Shown piece by piece: positions 10,104 to 24,354 of a DNA stretch of 64,000 nt. The notes under the pieces were generated by a model. The model had not been told where the DNA came from. It did no database searches and saw nothing but the letters and a program-made list of their open reading frames with translations. Each line of letters starts with the position of its first letter. Position 1 is the stretch's first letter. Location of the stretch: positions 6,702,139 through 6,766,138 of the forward strand of contig OX459099.1 of NCBI GenBank assembly GCA_949775045.1. The letters are read 5' to 3'. The position numbers and the translations under genes were made by a program. The stretch is from Metridium senile. Lineage: Eukaryota > Cnidaria > Anthozoa > Actiniaria > Metridiidae.

Positions 10104-10362
10104 CATGTGACTGTCACGCAATATGAACTATGTGACTTCATTAATGACCTTATGTGACTGTCACGCAATATGTACTTCTTGATTTCATTAATGACCTTAT
10201 GTGACTGTCACACAATATGTACTTCTTTATTTCATCAATAACCTTATGTGACTGTCACACAATATGTACTTCTTTATTTCATCAATAACCTTATGTGAGT
10301 GTCACATGCACAATATGTACTTCTTTATTTCATCAATAACCTTATGTGACTGTCACGCAATA
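10104..10362 (+). repeat. 47-bp minisatellite with GTGACTGTCAC palindromes
   Basis: Immediately downstream of GILT-like gene 2. Units start TTATGTGACTGTCAC and contain CAATATGTACTTCTT, then ATTTCATCAATAACC. The period is 47 bp (units near 10150, 10197, 10244), one unit is 51 bp (10291) and a last partial unit starts at 10342. GTGACTGTCAC is exact at 10107, 10154, 10201, 10248 and 10346, with one variant at 10295. It may lie in the 3' UTR. Confidence 0.85.
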
Positions 10363-10680
10363 CGAGTAATTTGACCACACAAAGTCGGACAGTTTCAATT
10401 AACGACAGTCACGCAATCTTGCACATTAAAACATCCGTTATTCTATGTATACTTGTTGTATCAATGCGTATTTTGAAAAAGAATTGCAGCTATATATTGC
10501 TCTATTAACTAGCTTTTGTAAGTTTTAAAAATTGATCGTGGATATAATGTTGGCTGAAATTAAAATACATTAAATCTATTTCAATTGGAATGTGTGTTGT
10601 TCTCTATGGGGTGTGGGCCGGGTCAGGGAAATTAAAGGGATTTTCTCGTGTGTTTTTATAAGAGGTATTATTGAAACTAT

Positions 10681-10792
10681 TAGTCTCCCCCGCAGCCATT
10701 TTTGGTCTCGTTCCATCCCCCGAGGGTTCACTGGGTGAGAAGTGGACCGTAGGGGAATGGAACGACACTAAAAACGGCTGCGGGGGAGACTA
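10681..10792. mobile_element. Palindromic MITE, TAGTCTCCCCCGCAGCC ends
   Basis: 112-bp fold-back; termini TAGTCTCCCCCGCAGCC and GGCTGCGGGGGAGACTA, with arms continuing to TCGTTCCATCCCC near the centre. No convincing target duplication is visible. Confidence 0.7.
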
Positions 10793-11094
10793 GGAAAATA
10801 AAGGTTCATCACGGTTGTCCAAAAAGACATTTAATACCAGATACAAATCTACAAAAACTGGGGTAGGGTAGGGTGGTTAATATAGTATGAAATAATGCAA
10901 TCAAGATATTTTTGTACAGAGAACTTTATCTTTATTTTCTTTTTCATCAGCTTTTTTTTTTTCTTTTTTTTTTCCTTCCTTTAAATACAATTTGTTTTGT
11001 ACCGTTCAGTACCGTGGATGATATTTTTTGGCTCTTTGAAATTTTTATAAATGTATGTTATGAAATATAGTATGTAATGCTTTGCTGTTGTAAT

Positions 11095-11220
11095 CCCTGT
11101 CTGAGAAAACAGACGTTTTTTGGCTCCTCTTCCCCCCCCCCCCCCCCCCCCCCCCCAGCGATACTTGTGCTTTTTTCGCGGGGGAAAGATGAGCGAAAGA
11201 ACGTCTGTTTTCTCAAGCTA
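11095..11220. mobile_element. Degenerate MITE of the TGAGAAAACAGACG family with poly(C)25
   Basis: Outer arms CTGAGAAAACAGACGTT and AACGTCTGTTTTCTCA match the element at 3852-3964. A run of 25 C (11132-11156) has expanded in the left arm. Confidence 0.65.
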
Positions 11221-11899
<679 letters not shown>

Positions 11900-13370
11900 T
11901 GATTTCAAATATATATGTGACGCCGCCAACTAACATAGCAATCTCAGTACTTATTTAATTACCCTCTCCAAAAACAAGTGGGAGTTGTGGATCTAGTTGG
12001 ATGCATGGACACTGGGCAGCTTATTTGGGTAGACGGTAACTACTTCGTGTTGGCAGTCATGTAATGCGGGTTATTCAAAAATATTGCCTTTTATAGCACC
12101 TTTTCCGTGTGCATCCAATTCGCACCACTGGTTTCTGGAGAGGGGAATTAAGGTGACGCTGGCGAGTGACGTCAACTATTCAACGGTTTGACTATTAATT
12201 AAAATGCACTCTACAGCAAGAATAGTTGCAGACTAAGAACGAAGAGTAGCAAACCAAGAACGTTTAAAAGAAAACAAGCCAACTTTTACTCAAAGGTACA
12301 ATTTACATTTCAAAACTGGAATGTATTAATAATAATACTAATAATACTAAAGGTCTTTATTATCATTTATACAAACGTTTACAGTGAGGACACTCGAGCC
12401 GCAAACAGTATTTTTTTGTTCCATTTTTAACCTACATTCCATTAGTGAATAGATTAGAAATAAGATTTATTACGAACGCTTATAGTGTATTTGAGCTCAC
12501 TGCTTCATTTTTAGAGGTTTTGAAGCATTAGAAGGTTCAGAAATACTGAATAACGTGAAAAAAGTCAAGTGTCCACGGTTCGAGTATCCTAACTGTAAGC
12601 TTATATGTAAATATAGTAATACATGTAATCAGTATCTATAAATAAAATCACTAAAATACATGACTAAGAACAGAAAGAAAAGACATCTATTTAGAAAACA
12701 TGTTTAAATCATTCAGTTCTGACCCTTGGAAGTATAAAAGGGTACCCCCTGGGCCTTAATAACCTTTTCCCAGGGAATACATCATATTAAGGATTGCCGT
12801 TTTTGTTAGTTGACTTGGTGACCTTCAACCACCTCTTCTAAGTATCTCTCTTATATATCTCTCTGGATTGTTATCTTAATTTTCACTTGAGCTCTAACCT
12901 TCAACTTTTGAAAACAATATTCGAATATTAAAAACGTCGAACAACCGATTTTACAAAATCTTTGTTTTCAATGTTGAAAATGCATATAATCATTATTGCG
13001 TAAAATCGAACTTGAATAGTTTACTTGTGTGAATATACGAATATTCCTTTTGAATAATCGAATATTTATTTTCAATGTTCGAATATTTCTTTTGAATAAT
13101 CGAATATTTATATTATAAATGTTCGAATATTCATTTTCAATAATCGAATATCTATTTTGAATATTTGAATAATGATCCCAAATGTGTTCATGCGAGAAGT
13201 GTGCTGTCTGCAACACCAACAGATATTTTGTACACTGTGATGGGGTGATAATGATGACCCTGAAGCCTTTGTCAAAATAAGGTGACATGGTTGCCTGAGG
13301 ACAAATCTACAGCCTAAACACAAAACGGGATTGTGATTACTTTTGTAGTTTGATGATATTATGTATAGTT

Positions 13371-13451
13371 TAATAAACGAGCAGGAGTGTTTTATCAGGA
13401 TTTAAAACCAAGTGGTTTTAAACCTGATAAAACACGATCTGCGAGTTTATT
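13371..13451. repeat. 81-bp palindrome
   Basis: AATAAACGAGCAGGAGTGTT and GTTTTATCAGG..TTAAAACCA on the left are mirrored by TGGTTTTAAACCTGATAAAAC and CGATCTGCGAGTTTATT on the right. Probably a minimal fold-back transposon. Confidence 0.6.
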
Positions 13452-13680
13452 GAACGACTTCAAAAACTCCAACATATATTGTGTGTTTTTGTAAAAAACA
13501 AACAAACAAGGATTTATGAAAGTTTATTAGAGAAAATTAAGGTTAAAGTTTATGTAAATTAGGGTGAATCTATATCTTCAGTTAAAACACTCGTCACGGT
13601 TACGATTTCTTTTGAAAATTTCTCATGAATTATTAATGAGTTTTTGAAATATAAATGAAGGTGGTGTAGCATTTTAAGCT

Positions 13681-13739
13681 AATAGCTGTTATTACAGTTA
13701 TATGCAAATGATTTCAAACAATGGATTCAAATCGAGGTA
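13681..13739. mobile_element. Half copy of the AATAGCTGTTATTACAG MITE
   Basis: Matches the left arm of the element at 9041-9187 for about 59 bp (AATAGCTGTTATTACAG through AATCGAGG), then stops. The second arm is missing. Confidence 0.65.
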
Positions 13740-14022
13740 TTGATTGATATTTGACATATAATTAATTGACAATAATGATGGCAATGATAATTATGAAGAT
13801 AACAATGATTTGGGATGATGGTGTGATGATGAGAACAATGGTATTGATGATGATGCAGATGATTGATCAATAATGTTTTAATATCATCAGCCGTCAGCAT
13901 CATGAACAATATTACAACTATCATCATAATAACCATCTTCATCAATCATATCTCTGTGAATATTTAATTAATTATTCATAACTAATTTACTTACTTACCT
14001 ACTTCTTTATTTTCAATTCCAG

Positions 14023-14084
14023 AGTACAGCCAGTTCAACCAACACAAGCAGTACTACTAGTAGATAACACATCTAATAACAGCC
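14023..14084 (+). other. 5' UTR part of the left FASN exon
   Basis: The acceptor TTCAATTCCAG at 14012-14022 precedes a stretch matched by the right copy (39417-39472), so an upstream untranslated exon is implied. The ATG sits in GCCATGG. Confidence 0.6.
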
Positions 14085-15648
14085 ATGGCCCAGGAAAATC
14101 CAGAAGATATTGTAATTGCAGGTTTAGCTTGCCGCCTCCCAGAATCTGATAATGCTGAAGAATTCTGGTCTCATTTGATGAACAAAGAAGATATGGTCAC
14201 TGAAGATGGCCGACGGTGGAAACCTGGACTACATGGCTTACCTAAACGAAATGGCAAACTCAAAGACTTGAAACATTTTGATGCAACATTTTTTGGTGTC
14301 CATGCCAAGCAAGCACATAAAATGGACCCCCAAATACGCCTTCTTTTAGAAATTACTTATGAATCCCTTGTAGATGCTGGTGTAGATCCACAACATGTAC
14401 GCAACTCTAGAACTGGTGTTTTTATTGGTAGCATTGGCTCTGAAGCTGCCGAGGCTTTTACTTCAAATACAGAAGAATTAGTTGGATATAGCATGACCGG
14501 TTGTTGCGGAGCCATGTTTGCTAATCGTATATCATTTGCCTTTGACTTCAAAGGCCCTAGTTTTGCTATTGATACAGCATGTTCATCTTCACTTCTTGCT
14601 CTGGATTGTGCTGTCCAAGCAATCAGATCAGGAACTTGTGATGCTGCTGTCGTCGGGGGTGTCAACCTCTGCTTAAAGCCTAACACGTCTGTTGAATTTC
14701 TTCGTCTTAATATGCTATCCCCGGACGGTGCATGTAAATCCTTCGATGAGAGTGGTAATGGTTACTGTAGGTCAGAAGGTGCTGTTGCTATCTACTTGGT
14801 AAAGAAACCAGCAGCCAAGAGAATCTATGCACATGTTGTCAACTCCAAAAATAACTCTGATGGATACAAAACTCAAGGTAAACAATGCTAATGATTATGA
14901 TGAAGGGGATGAACACGATGTTCATCATTTTGATGGTGGTGATCATGATGCACGGTGATGATGATGATGATGATGATGGTGATTATGTTGATGTTGATGG
15001 TGGTAATAGTGATAGTGATCATGTTGATGATGGTGATCAAAGTGGTTTGTTACATTGGCTAACTTAAAGCAACTTCCATGTAAAAACCATCATTTTGTTT
15101 GTCAATTATCCCTAGGTGTAACCTACCCTAGTGGTGCAGTACAGAAAGAACTTCTCCAGCAAGTCTATTCAGAAGCCAAAATTAACCCATGTGAAGTTTC
15201 CTATATTGAAGCTCATGGAACAGGTACAAAGGCTGGTGACCCTGAAGAAGCTAATGCCATTACTGATGTTTTCTGTATCTCACGAACACCTGAGAATCCA
15301 CTGTTGATTGGCTCAGTCAAGTCCAATATCGGACATCCGGAACCTGCATCTGGCCTTGCTGGTGTAACCAAGGTGTTGTTAGCTATGCAGCATGGCATTT
15401 TACCAGCCAATTTACACTACAAGAAACCCAATCCTGACATTCCTGCACTGATTGATGGCAGGCTGAAGGTAAGATATGGACATCAAGTCATGAGAGAATG
15501 AATTAATGAACGGTTGGGTAAATGAATGAAAGTGTGGATAAACAAATGGGTTCATGGACAAGTCAATGAAGAAATAAATATATGCAATTATAAACAAATG
15601 AATATAAAATAAAAATGAATAGATGGATGAATAAATGAATAGATGTAA

Positions 15649-16018
15649 GGGTGAATAAAATATTGAATCAATGATTGAAAGGAGATTTGATATACAATTG
15701 AATAATTGAATGACTGATGCATTAATTAAATGAAATAAATAAATGCGTTTATAAAAAAATAGATGAATGGATGAATTAAAGGATAGATGTATGGGTGTAC
15801 GGGTGAATAGAATATTGAATCAATAATTGAAAGGGGATTTAATATACAATTGAAAAATTGAATGAATGATGCATTAATTAAATGAAATAAATAAATGCGT
15901 TTATAAAAAAATAGATGAATGGATGAATAAAAGGATAGATGTATGGGTGTACGGGTGAATAGAATATTGAATCAATAATTGAAAGGGGATTTAATATACA
16001 ATTGAAAAATTGAATGAA
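15649..16018 (+). repeat. 152-bp tandem repeat in FASN left-copy intron 2
   Basis: GGGTGAATA.AATATTGAATC recurs at 15649, 15801 and 15953, a 152-bp period over about 2.4 copies, in an intron otherwise rich in GAAT/GGAT tetranucleotides. The right-copy intron (36890-37382) carries only short ATTC/ATCC arrays. Confidence 0.8.
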
Positions 16019-17114
16019 TGATTCATGACTTGAATGAAAACATTGGATATGACAATCGAATAACTGAATAAATACTTATGAATGAAAGCATCAACAAATG
16101 GTTGGATTATTGTTCTAGGTTGTCAGTGAAGCAACAGAGTGGAAAGGTGGTCTTGTTGGAATCAACTCATTTGGTTTTGGTGGCTCCAATGTTCATGTCA
16201 TCCTGAGATCTCCAACTGTTCCACAAGCCAAACCACTCAAAGATCTCCACAAGGTCTGTGTACCATTGTCAGGCAGAACAGAAGAAGCTGTCGAGAATTA
16301 CGTGCAGTTGGCCAACAAGACCCCCAACAATGAAGGCCTACTGACACTCTTAGCAGACATTTCAGCTACTCCAACTAACACGTTCCCTTATCGTGGATAT
16401 ACAGTTGTTGGATGTGAGAATACAGTGAAGGAAGTTAAGAAGGTTAAGAATGGCAACCGTCCAATATGGTTTACGTGCTCAGGAATGGGTGCTCAATGGA
16501 CTGGTATGGGAGAGAAGCTGATGAAAATTCCTCATTTCAAACACTCGGTTGTGAATTCGTCTAAATACCTGAAAGAATATGGCCTTAATCTGGAGAAGCT
16601 TATCACAGAGAGTAATGAGGATACTTATCAGAACACTATCAACTCATTTGTTGGTCTTGCCTCTATACAAGTAGCCTTGATTGATTGTCTAAAAGCCTTA
16701 GGTATTTTGAGTAAAATTAATTTCTTTAATTTCTTCTTCCATGCAGAATAAAATATAATATATCTAACATATCTAAAATAGAACAAATGACGAGAAGCCT
16801 TGCCCTGAAATATTTGATCAAAATCAATTTCAGATACATTTTTTCCCAGGAGGACATTAGTGATATGGTATATTTCATTGTTTTTGGTTCTAGAATAACA
16901 TATCAAACTAAATTGATACATGTTTGTCTTTAGGTCTAGAGCCTGATGGTATTATTGGACATAGTGTTGGAGAACTTTGCTGTGCCTATGCTGATGGCAG
17001 TTTCACTGCCGAAGAGGTTATCAAAGCAGCTTACTGGAGAGGTAAACTACACATTGAAATATCTATATATAATAGTCTGTCCAAGAGAGCATTGTACTCA
17101 TGGCCGATACTATT

Positions 17115-17537
17115 TTAATGAAGACTTCTTTTAAAACATATGGCAAGAGGGCTTTTTCAAATGCTGCCCCAGAATTATGGAATAAGCTTCGTCCTAACAT
17201 CAGGTCCTGTGAGACAATTTCATCATTCAAACGTGAACTGAAAACTTGCCTTTTCAATTGTGCTTATAGCCATCCTCGGGAACCCAGGGGTAATATTATT
17301 TTCTTATAGCATGCTTTAACTTTCCTTATTTTATAATGTATCCGTCCAATTTTTGAATTTTCATTAATATATTAAATTGTTCTTATTAAATTTTTACAAA
17401 CTTTTTATGATATTAGTGTTAAAAAAAGTTAAAAAAAGTCTAACTTTATTAATTTCTCCTTTTATCTTATTTATATCAATTTGTGAATCGTTGTTGAAAT
17501 TACATGAATTGACGCTATAGAAAAACATAATATTATT
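17115..17537 (+). mobile_element. CR1/L2-like LINE 3' fragment in FASN left-copy intron 4
   Basis: About 423 bp absent from the right copy, where GCCGATACTATTAGTAAAAGG is continuous. TATT is present on both sides (17111-17114 and 17534-17537). It encodes the C-terminal end of a non-LTR reverse transcriptase protein: KTYGKRAFSNAAPELWNKL, then SSFKRELKTCLF. The 5' end is truncated and no complete reading frame is present. Confidence 0.75.
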
Positions 17538-20500
17538 AGTAAAAGGCATTTTTGGTTATATAACATATATTTAGTAACATAACTGAGTGCTGAAATTCCC
17601 CACTTCTCTACTGCTCTCCATTAGCTGCAAGTCTACAACCACATGATATCAGTTTAAAAACAGTAACCATTGTTTGTTTACATTGCTAAAACGCTATAGC
17701 GTACTGTTTATTTATCACAGGTCGATGTATATCTGAAGCCAACCTTCCACCAGGAGCTATGGCTGCAGTAGGTCTGACATGGGAAGAAGCAAAGAAACGA
17801 TGTCCCGCAGGAGTGGTACCAGCCTGTCACAATGCGGAGGATACAGTAACAATCTCAGGAGAAGCCAACGTCCTTGAAAAGTTTGTCCAAGAACTGAAAG
17901 ATGAAGGAATATTTGCCAAAGCAGTCAACACCTCTGGTGTAGCTTTTCACTCTCACTACATGGCGGCTCTAGCGCCGCAACTGAAAGAATCTTTAGTGAA
18001 GTTTATCACTCCAAAGAAGAGGTCTTCCAGATGGATCAGTACATCGATTCCAGAAGAAAAGTGGAGCAGTGAGCTTGCACAGTATTCATCCTCCGACTAC
18101 CACGTCAATAACCTGGTCAGCCCCGTTCTTTTCCAGGAAGCTCTGAAAAAGGTTCCTGACAATGCTATTGTGATAGAAATAGCACCACACTGTCTACTGC
18201 AAGCAGTATTGAAGAGATCTCTGAACAGTGAAGCTGCTTCCATTCCACTAATGAAGAAGAACCATCGTGACAATTTGGAGTTTTTCCTGTCAAACCTGGG
18301 AAAAATATACATGGAGGGCAAGAACATAGATCCTACCATCTTGACTTGTGAGAAGAACATACCAGTTAGCTTGTCGACTCCATCTATTGCACCACACATG
18401 GGATGGGATCATTCACAAGAATGGGATGTACCATCATCAGATCAGTTCCTGTCCAGCGGTGGAAGTGGAGCTACTAACTCAATTCAGTTTGTCATCGACC
18501 TATCATCGAAAGACAAGTACCTGGAAGGACACTGCATTGATGGCAGAGTCCTCTTTCCTGCCACCGGTTACCTTGTTCTTGCTTGGAGAGCATTAGCAAA
18601 GAGTACTGGACTTCTACCAGAGCATATGCCAGTTGCATTTGAAGACGTCCATATTCACCGAGCAACAATCCTTCCCAATACTGGCACAGTGACCCTCACA
18701 GTCCACTTGATGCCTGTTTCTAACAAGTTTCATGTCTCGGAAGGTGATACTCTGTCTATCACAGGAAAGATCTACATTCCTGATCTACCTGTTCTGAGCG
18801 AGAACTTCAAGGAGGCAGCTCACAACACTGAAGAAATTCACTTGAGTTCTGAATGTATTTACAAAGACCTAAGACTACGTGGGTATGACTATGGCCCTAC
18901 ATTCCAGGGAATCAAAGGCGCTAATAGTACAGGTTAGTGCATTCAGATATATAAGCTTACTAGATGGACTCGGCATATTTTTGACGACAATTCCGAAAAC
19001 ATTTATGCAATGTTTACATTTGTATTAAATCAATCGGGGTTTTTTCACATTTTTTTACTTACTGGATTTTGTTGGTTTTCGTTACCAGCAACTAAAGGTG
19101 AGGTTATCTGGAACAACAATTGGACATCATTCCTGGACACCATGTTACAAGTCTCTGTTCTAAGGCTTCCAGGACGTGGTCTTCGTCTACCAACACGCAT
19201 TCGCTCATGAGGATTGATCCATCGATTCATTTAGACATCGTTAAAAGTGGAGTATGTGAAGTGAAGGTGGATCCCTGTATGGACATGGTGGTGGCTGGAG
19301 GAGTTGAGATGTGTGGTAAGATATCCTCATCATAATCATTATGATCACCATCGTTGGCATTTGTCATCTTCATAACCTTTATCATCATATTATTTTCATT
19401 ATTATATAATAACAAAGACTACTTCGAATTCTATTTCGTATATACCTGCATCACATTTAATCTATTCCCTTGTCGGTTTCCTCATTCTTTATTATTTTCT
19501 CTCCAGGTCTTCACGCCTCTGTTGCACCCAAAAGACAAGATCTCCAAACAGCAGTACTTGAGAAATACACCTTCGTACCTTATATGGACAACCAACAGAA
19601 CACAACTAGAACAAGCAATCAAGAAGACCTCGAGTTTCATGAAATTCTTGGCTATGACCCAACACTGAAGATAATGCTGGACATTGTCATCGAAAACAGC
19701 CAGGGAAAGAAACTTAAAGTCTGTGAAATATCAGCAGTAGAAAGCCAAGTATATTCACATGTCGTTTCTCTCATCGACCTACATCCATTAATGGAGCTGG
19801 ACTATAAAGCCACAGATAAGACCCAAGAGTTACTGTCTAAGATTCAGGAATCTACAGCAGAGAGAGATGTCGATGTGGTAACCTGGAATCCTATAAAGAA
19901 GCCAGGAATCGCCATTGGTAAGGTTGACTTGGTGATTGCAACAAACCTCTCACAATATGGCGAAGACATTTCACTCGTGTTACAGCACATTAAGTCGATC
20001 TCAAACCCTCAAGGATTTCTTCTTCTACACGAGTTTTCAACTGACTCAAAGACATCACTTTTAACAGCATTGGAGCAAACAGGTTATGGCATAGCTTCGC
20101 TGAAGCACACAGTGGGACAAACAACTCTTCTGCTGTGTAGGCTACTCAAAGGTAATATCGAAGAGACTCCCTCTGTCGTCGATATTGATGACTCATTTTC
20201 CTGGGTCACAGATCTTCAAAGTCAGCTCAATAAAGCTGATGGATCGATAATATGGCTACGTGGCCGATCTGCAAGATCTGGAATCGTTGGAATGACAAAC
20301 TGCCTTAGACTGGAGCCTGATGGGGAGAGAATTCGCTGTATCTTCAACTCCTCAGATAATGGAGGAATCGCGATGGAGAACTTTGAGAACATCTGCAAGC
20401 TTGATCTAGTCATGAATGTTTACAGAAACGGTGAGTTTGGTAGCTACCGTCATTTTACTATGCCGAGTAAAGAATCACAGAACCAGGAGACCGAACACGC

Positions 20501-21420
20501 TTATGTTAACGTACTTACTCGTGGTGATTTATCATCTCTTCGTTGGATTGCATTACATTTAAAGTACGCACATGGTAAAGAAGGAAACTCGGAACTGTGC
20601 TCCGTCTACTATTCCTCGTTGAACTTCCGTGATATCATGTTAGCGACAGGAAAACTTCCACCAGATGCTCTTCCTGGCGATCTGGCACAGCAGGATTGTA
20701 TTCTTGGTATGGAATTCTCTGGGCGGAACCGGAGCGGTAAGCGTATTATGGGTCTACTTCCTGCACAAGCGCTGGCTACTACTGTCCTGGCGGATCAAAG
20801 GTTCACCTGGGAGGTCCCTGATAGCTGGAGTCTATTAGAAGCATCGACAGTACCTGTAGTCTACTCTACAGCCTACTATGCATTGCTGGTACGTGGTAAC
20901 CTTCGACCAGGACAGTCAGTACTTATTCATTCTGGGTCAGGTGGTGTAGGACAAGCTGCCATCTCTATCTGTCTGAACATGGGATGCGAAGTGTTCACTA
21001 CAGTCGGGTCTAACGAAAAGAGGGAATATCTTCTGGCAACCTTCCCTAAGCTAAAAAAGGAGAATATTGGAAACTCACGTGATCTATCGTTTGAACCCAT
21101 GGTAATTACCATATTAAATACATAAATGAAGGAATGAAGGAATAAATGAATGAATGAATAAATGAATGAATGGAGGAATGATTGAATGAATAAATAAATG
21201 TAGCAATGAAGGAATAAATGCATGCATGAACGAACGAACCAATGGATAAATGAATGAATGGAGGAATGATTGAATGAATAAATAAATGTAGGAATGAATG
21301 GTTGCTTTGATGCATAAATGAATTATTGTACGGATCAATGGATCCATAAGTAATTGACATATATTTGGCCGTGTAAATGAGTCAATAAATGAATTAATGA
21401 AAACAATGAGAAACATGAGA

Positions 21421-21526
21421 TGACTGACTGACTGACTGACTGACTGACTGACTGACTGACTGACTGACTGACTGACTGACTGACTGACTGACTGACTGAC
21501 TGACTGACTGACTGACTGACTGACTG
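21421..21526 (+). repeat. (TGAC)n microsatellite in FASN left-copy intron 7
   Basis: About 26 perfect TGAC units lie just before the exon 8 acceptor. The matching right-copy intron (32013-32304) lacks this array; both introns have GAAT/ATTC-type repeats. Confidence 0.9.
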
Positions 21527-22424
21527 CTTCACTGTGTTTCTATTCAAAGGTAATGCACGGTACCAATGGCCGCGGTGTAGACCTGGTTCTCAACTCTCTT
21601 TCAGAGGAAAAACTTCAAGCGAGTCTTCGATGTCTTGCTAGACATGGTCGTTTCCTGGAAATAGGTAAATACGATCTGTCCAACAACACTCCTCTTGGTA
21701 TGGCATTGTTCTTAAAGAACGTTTCGTTCCACGGAATACTCTTGGATGCCATCTTTGAAGAAGACAATCCAGAATGGAAAGAAGTGTCGGACCTTGTCAC
21801 GGCAGGAATTGCATCAGGTAATAATTGAAGTCGGTAGAGTCATTTGAACATCATATCATTACCATGATCAACATCACCAATGACAGCATCACCATTATCA
21901 TAATTCATCAGCACCATCATCATTATTTTCGTTATAATATACATCATAACTATTGTTAATTGTCATTTTCATCATGAAAGGAATCATAGCCATAGTTGTC
22001 ATCATCCTCGACACGAACACCTTTCTTGTAACTACTATCATTCTTTGTTGTTTCTATTTTCATTAACACATGTAATCCTTTCATTACAAGGTGCTGTTCG
22101 TCCCCTCAAGACCTCTCTTTTTGATCGAGATGAAATCGAACCAGCTTTTCGTTTCATGGCACAGGGTAAACACATCGGTAAAGTCGTCATTCAAGTAAGA
22201 CCTGAACACGAGTCAAGTCCTGTCGTCAAGCTTATTGCGCATGCTCGAAATATGTGTGATCCCAAGAAGAGTTACGTCATCACTGGAGGATTGGGTGGCT
22301 TTGGTTTGGAACTAGCACACTGGTTAGTGGAACGAGGAGCCAGGAACATAGTGCTTTCCAGCAGAAGAGGTAAGGAAGCATTGACACTTGACATTCGTTT
22401 TCTTTTATACTAATTCATTGAGTA

Positions 22425-23069
22425 TTAACGTGACTGGCTACTTTTGAACGCATTTGAACGTTCGGTTCGGGCCCACGATGTGCGCGCGCACAAAAACCGC
22501 TGAAAAAAATACAAAATTTTATTAAGGAACGATACACGTTTGGAGCTTCAACAGGGCAAAACCCTCGAATTTTGCACGGGACTCTATACTTTCTTTATGC
22601 TTAGTTGAAAGAACCTAATAAAATCTACGTTATGTCAAAGTTTTTCAAAAAGTTAATTTTTCTAACGTACAAAAAAATCGCTTTTCGTAGAATTTTTTGT
22701 CCGACTTCATGCGAGTTTTGAAAGCACTGAAAGGACAAAATATGACAGATCAAGGTATTTCTTTGTCTTTTATTCAAAACCATCTATGTTGTATTTTAGA
22801 ATGATTCATTACCCGGCATTTGTGCTTGATATAGTATAAAAAAACTATTTTCTTATGAGTTATGATTTTTTTCATATCGCTTCCGTTTTCGCAAGTTTTT
22901 CTTCAAAATCTCGCACGTAGGCATCCATTAAATGCCGATTATCTCGAAAACAAGCTCGGGACACCCCATTTTTCTTTTCATATTTGTAATCAGCATTAAA
23001 TTTCACAATAATAAATCGTAGTTTAAAGAAAAGTTTAACATTATTTCCAAAAGTAGCCAGTCACCTTAA
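22425..23069. mobile_element. TTAA-flanked DNA transposon (MITE), 637 bp, in FASN left-copy intron 9
   Basis: Inverted ends GTGACTGGCTACTTTTG and CAAAAGTAGCCAGTCAC, with TTAA on both sides (22425-22428 and 23066-23069). The right copy has a single TTAA at the equivalent spot, so the target duplication is demonstrated. A GCGCGC stretch lies near the left end. There is no coding capacity. TTAA targeting is known for piggyBac and Kolobok superfamilies; which of them is not decided. Confidence 0.88.
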
Positions 23070-23118
23070 TCCATTCATTCATTCATACACAATTTATATC
23101 CATTAATTTATCCATTAA

Positions 23119-23721
<603 letters not shown>

Positions 23722-24018
23722 TAATGCTAGTTACTTAAATGGAAACTAGCGAGTAAACTAGTATAGGCTGCGTCGGTGTTTGTTATAAACGATAGGTAAT
23801 ATATAATGAAATTTGTAACACCGTAAAAAATGTTGACTTAACTTTACTGACGTTTCTAAAATATATAGAAATGCTCACTACCAAGCTTAGGTAAGACTAA
23901 CAATGACTCCTAAATGAGTTGCAATTATTATAGTATACTATGAATTACTCAATACTATCTGTATCTGTATTAACTGCAAGTCATTTAACAATAACAGAAG
24001 AATCTTGTTGTGTTCTAG

Positions 24019-24273
<255 letters not shown>

Positions 24274-24354
24274 TAGGGAATCAAAATGTCTATTGTTATA
24301 TGTTAGAATACGTGATGACGATCATGGTAACTTGTGATAATGAAGATGATAAAA

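Larger units (their letters stand above)
12660..14022. other. 5' flank of the left FASN copy, not shared with the right copy
   Basis: This segment has no counterpart in the right arm except its last 40 bp of intron. It contains GTATAAAAGGGTACC (TATA-like, 12732). It also contains an array of short CGAATATT..TTTTGAATAAT units (about 13030-13175), a palindrome at 13371-13451 and the half MITE at 13681-13739. It ends at the acceptor AG 14021-14022 of the first visible FASN exon. An untranslated first exon was not located. Confidence 0.5.

Noticed and set aside
10104..10362. CRISPR-like array
   Set aside because: The entire 47-bp unit repeats, without unique spacers, in an animal gene flank.
21106..21547. 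Open frames rich in Phe, Ile, His and Ser, or Val/Ser/Gln repeats
   Set aside because: They translate intronic GAAT and TGAC tandem repeats on the opposite strand of the FASN left copy.
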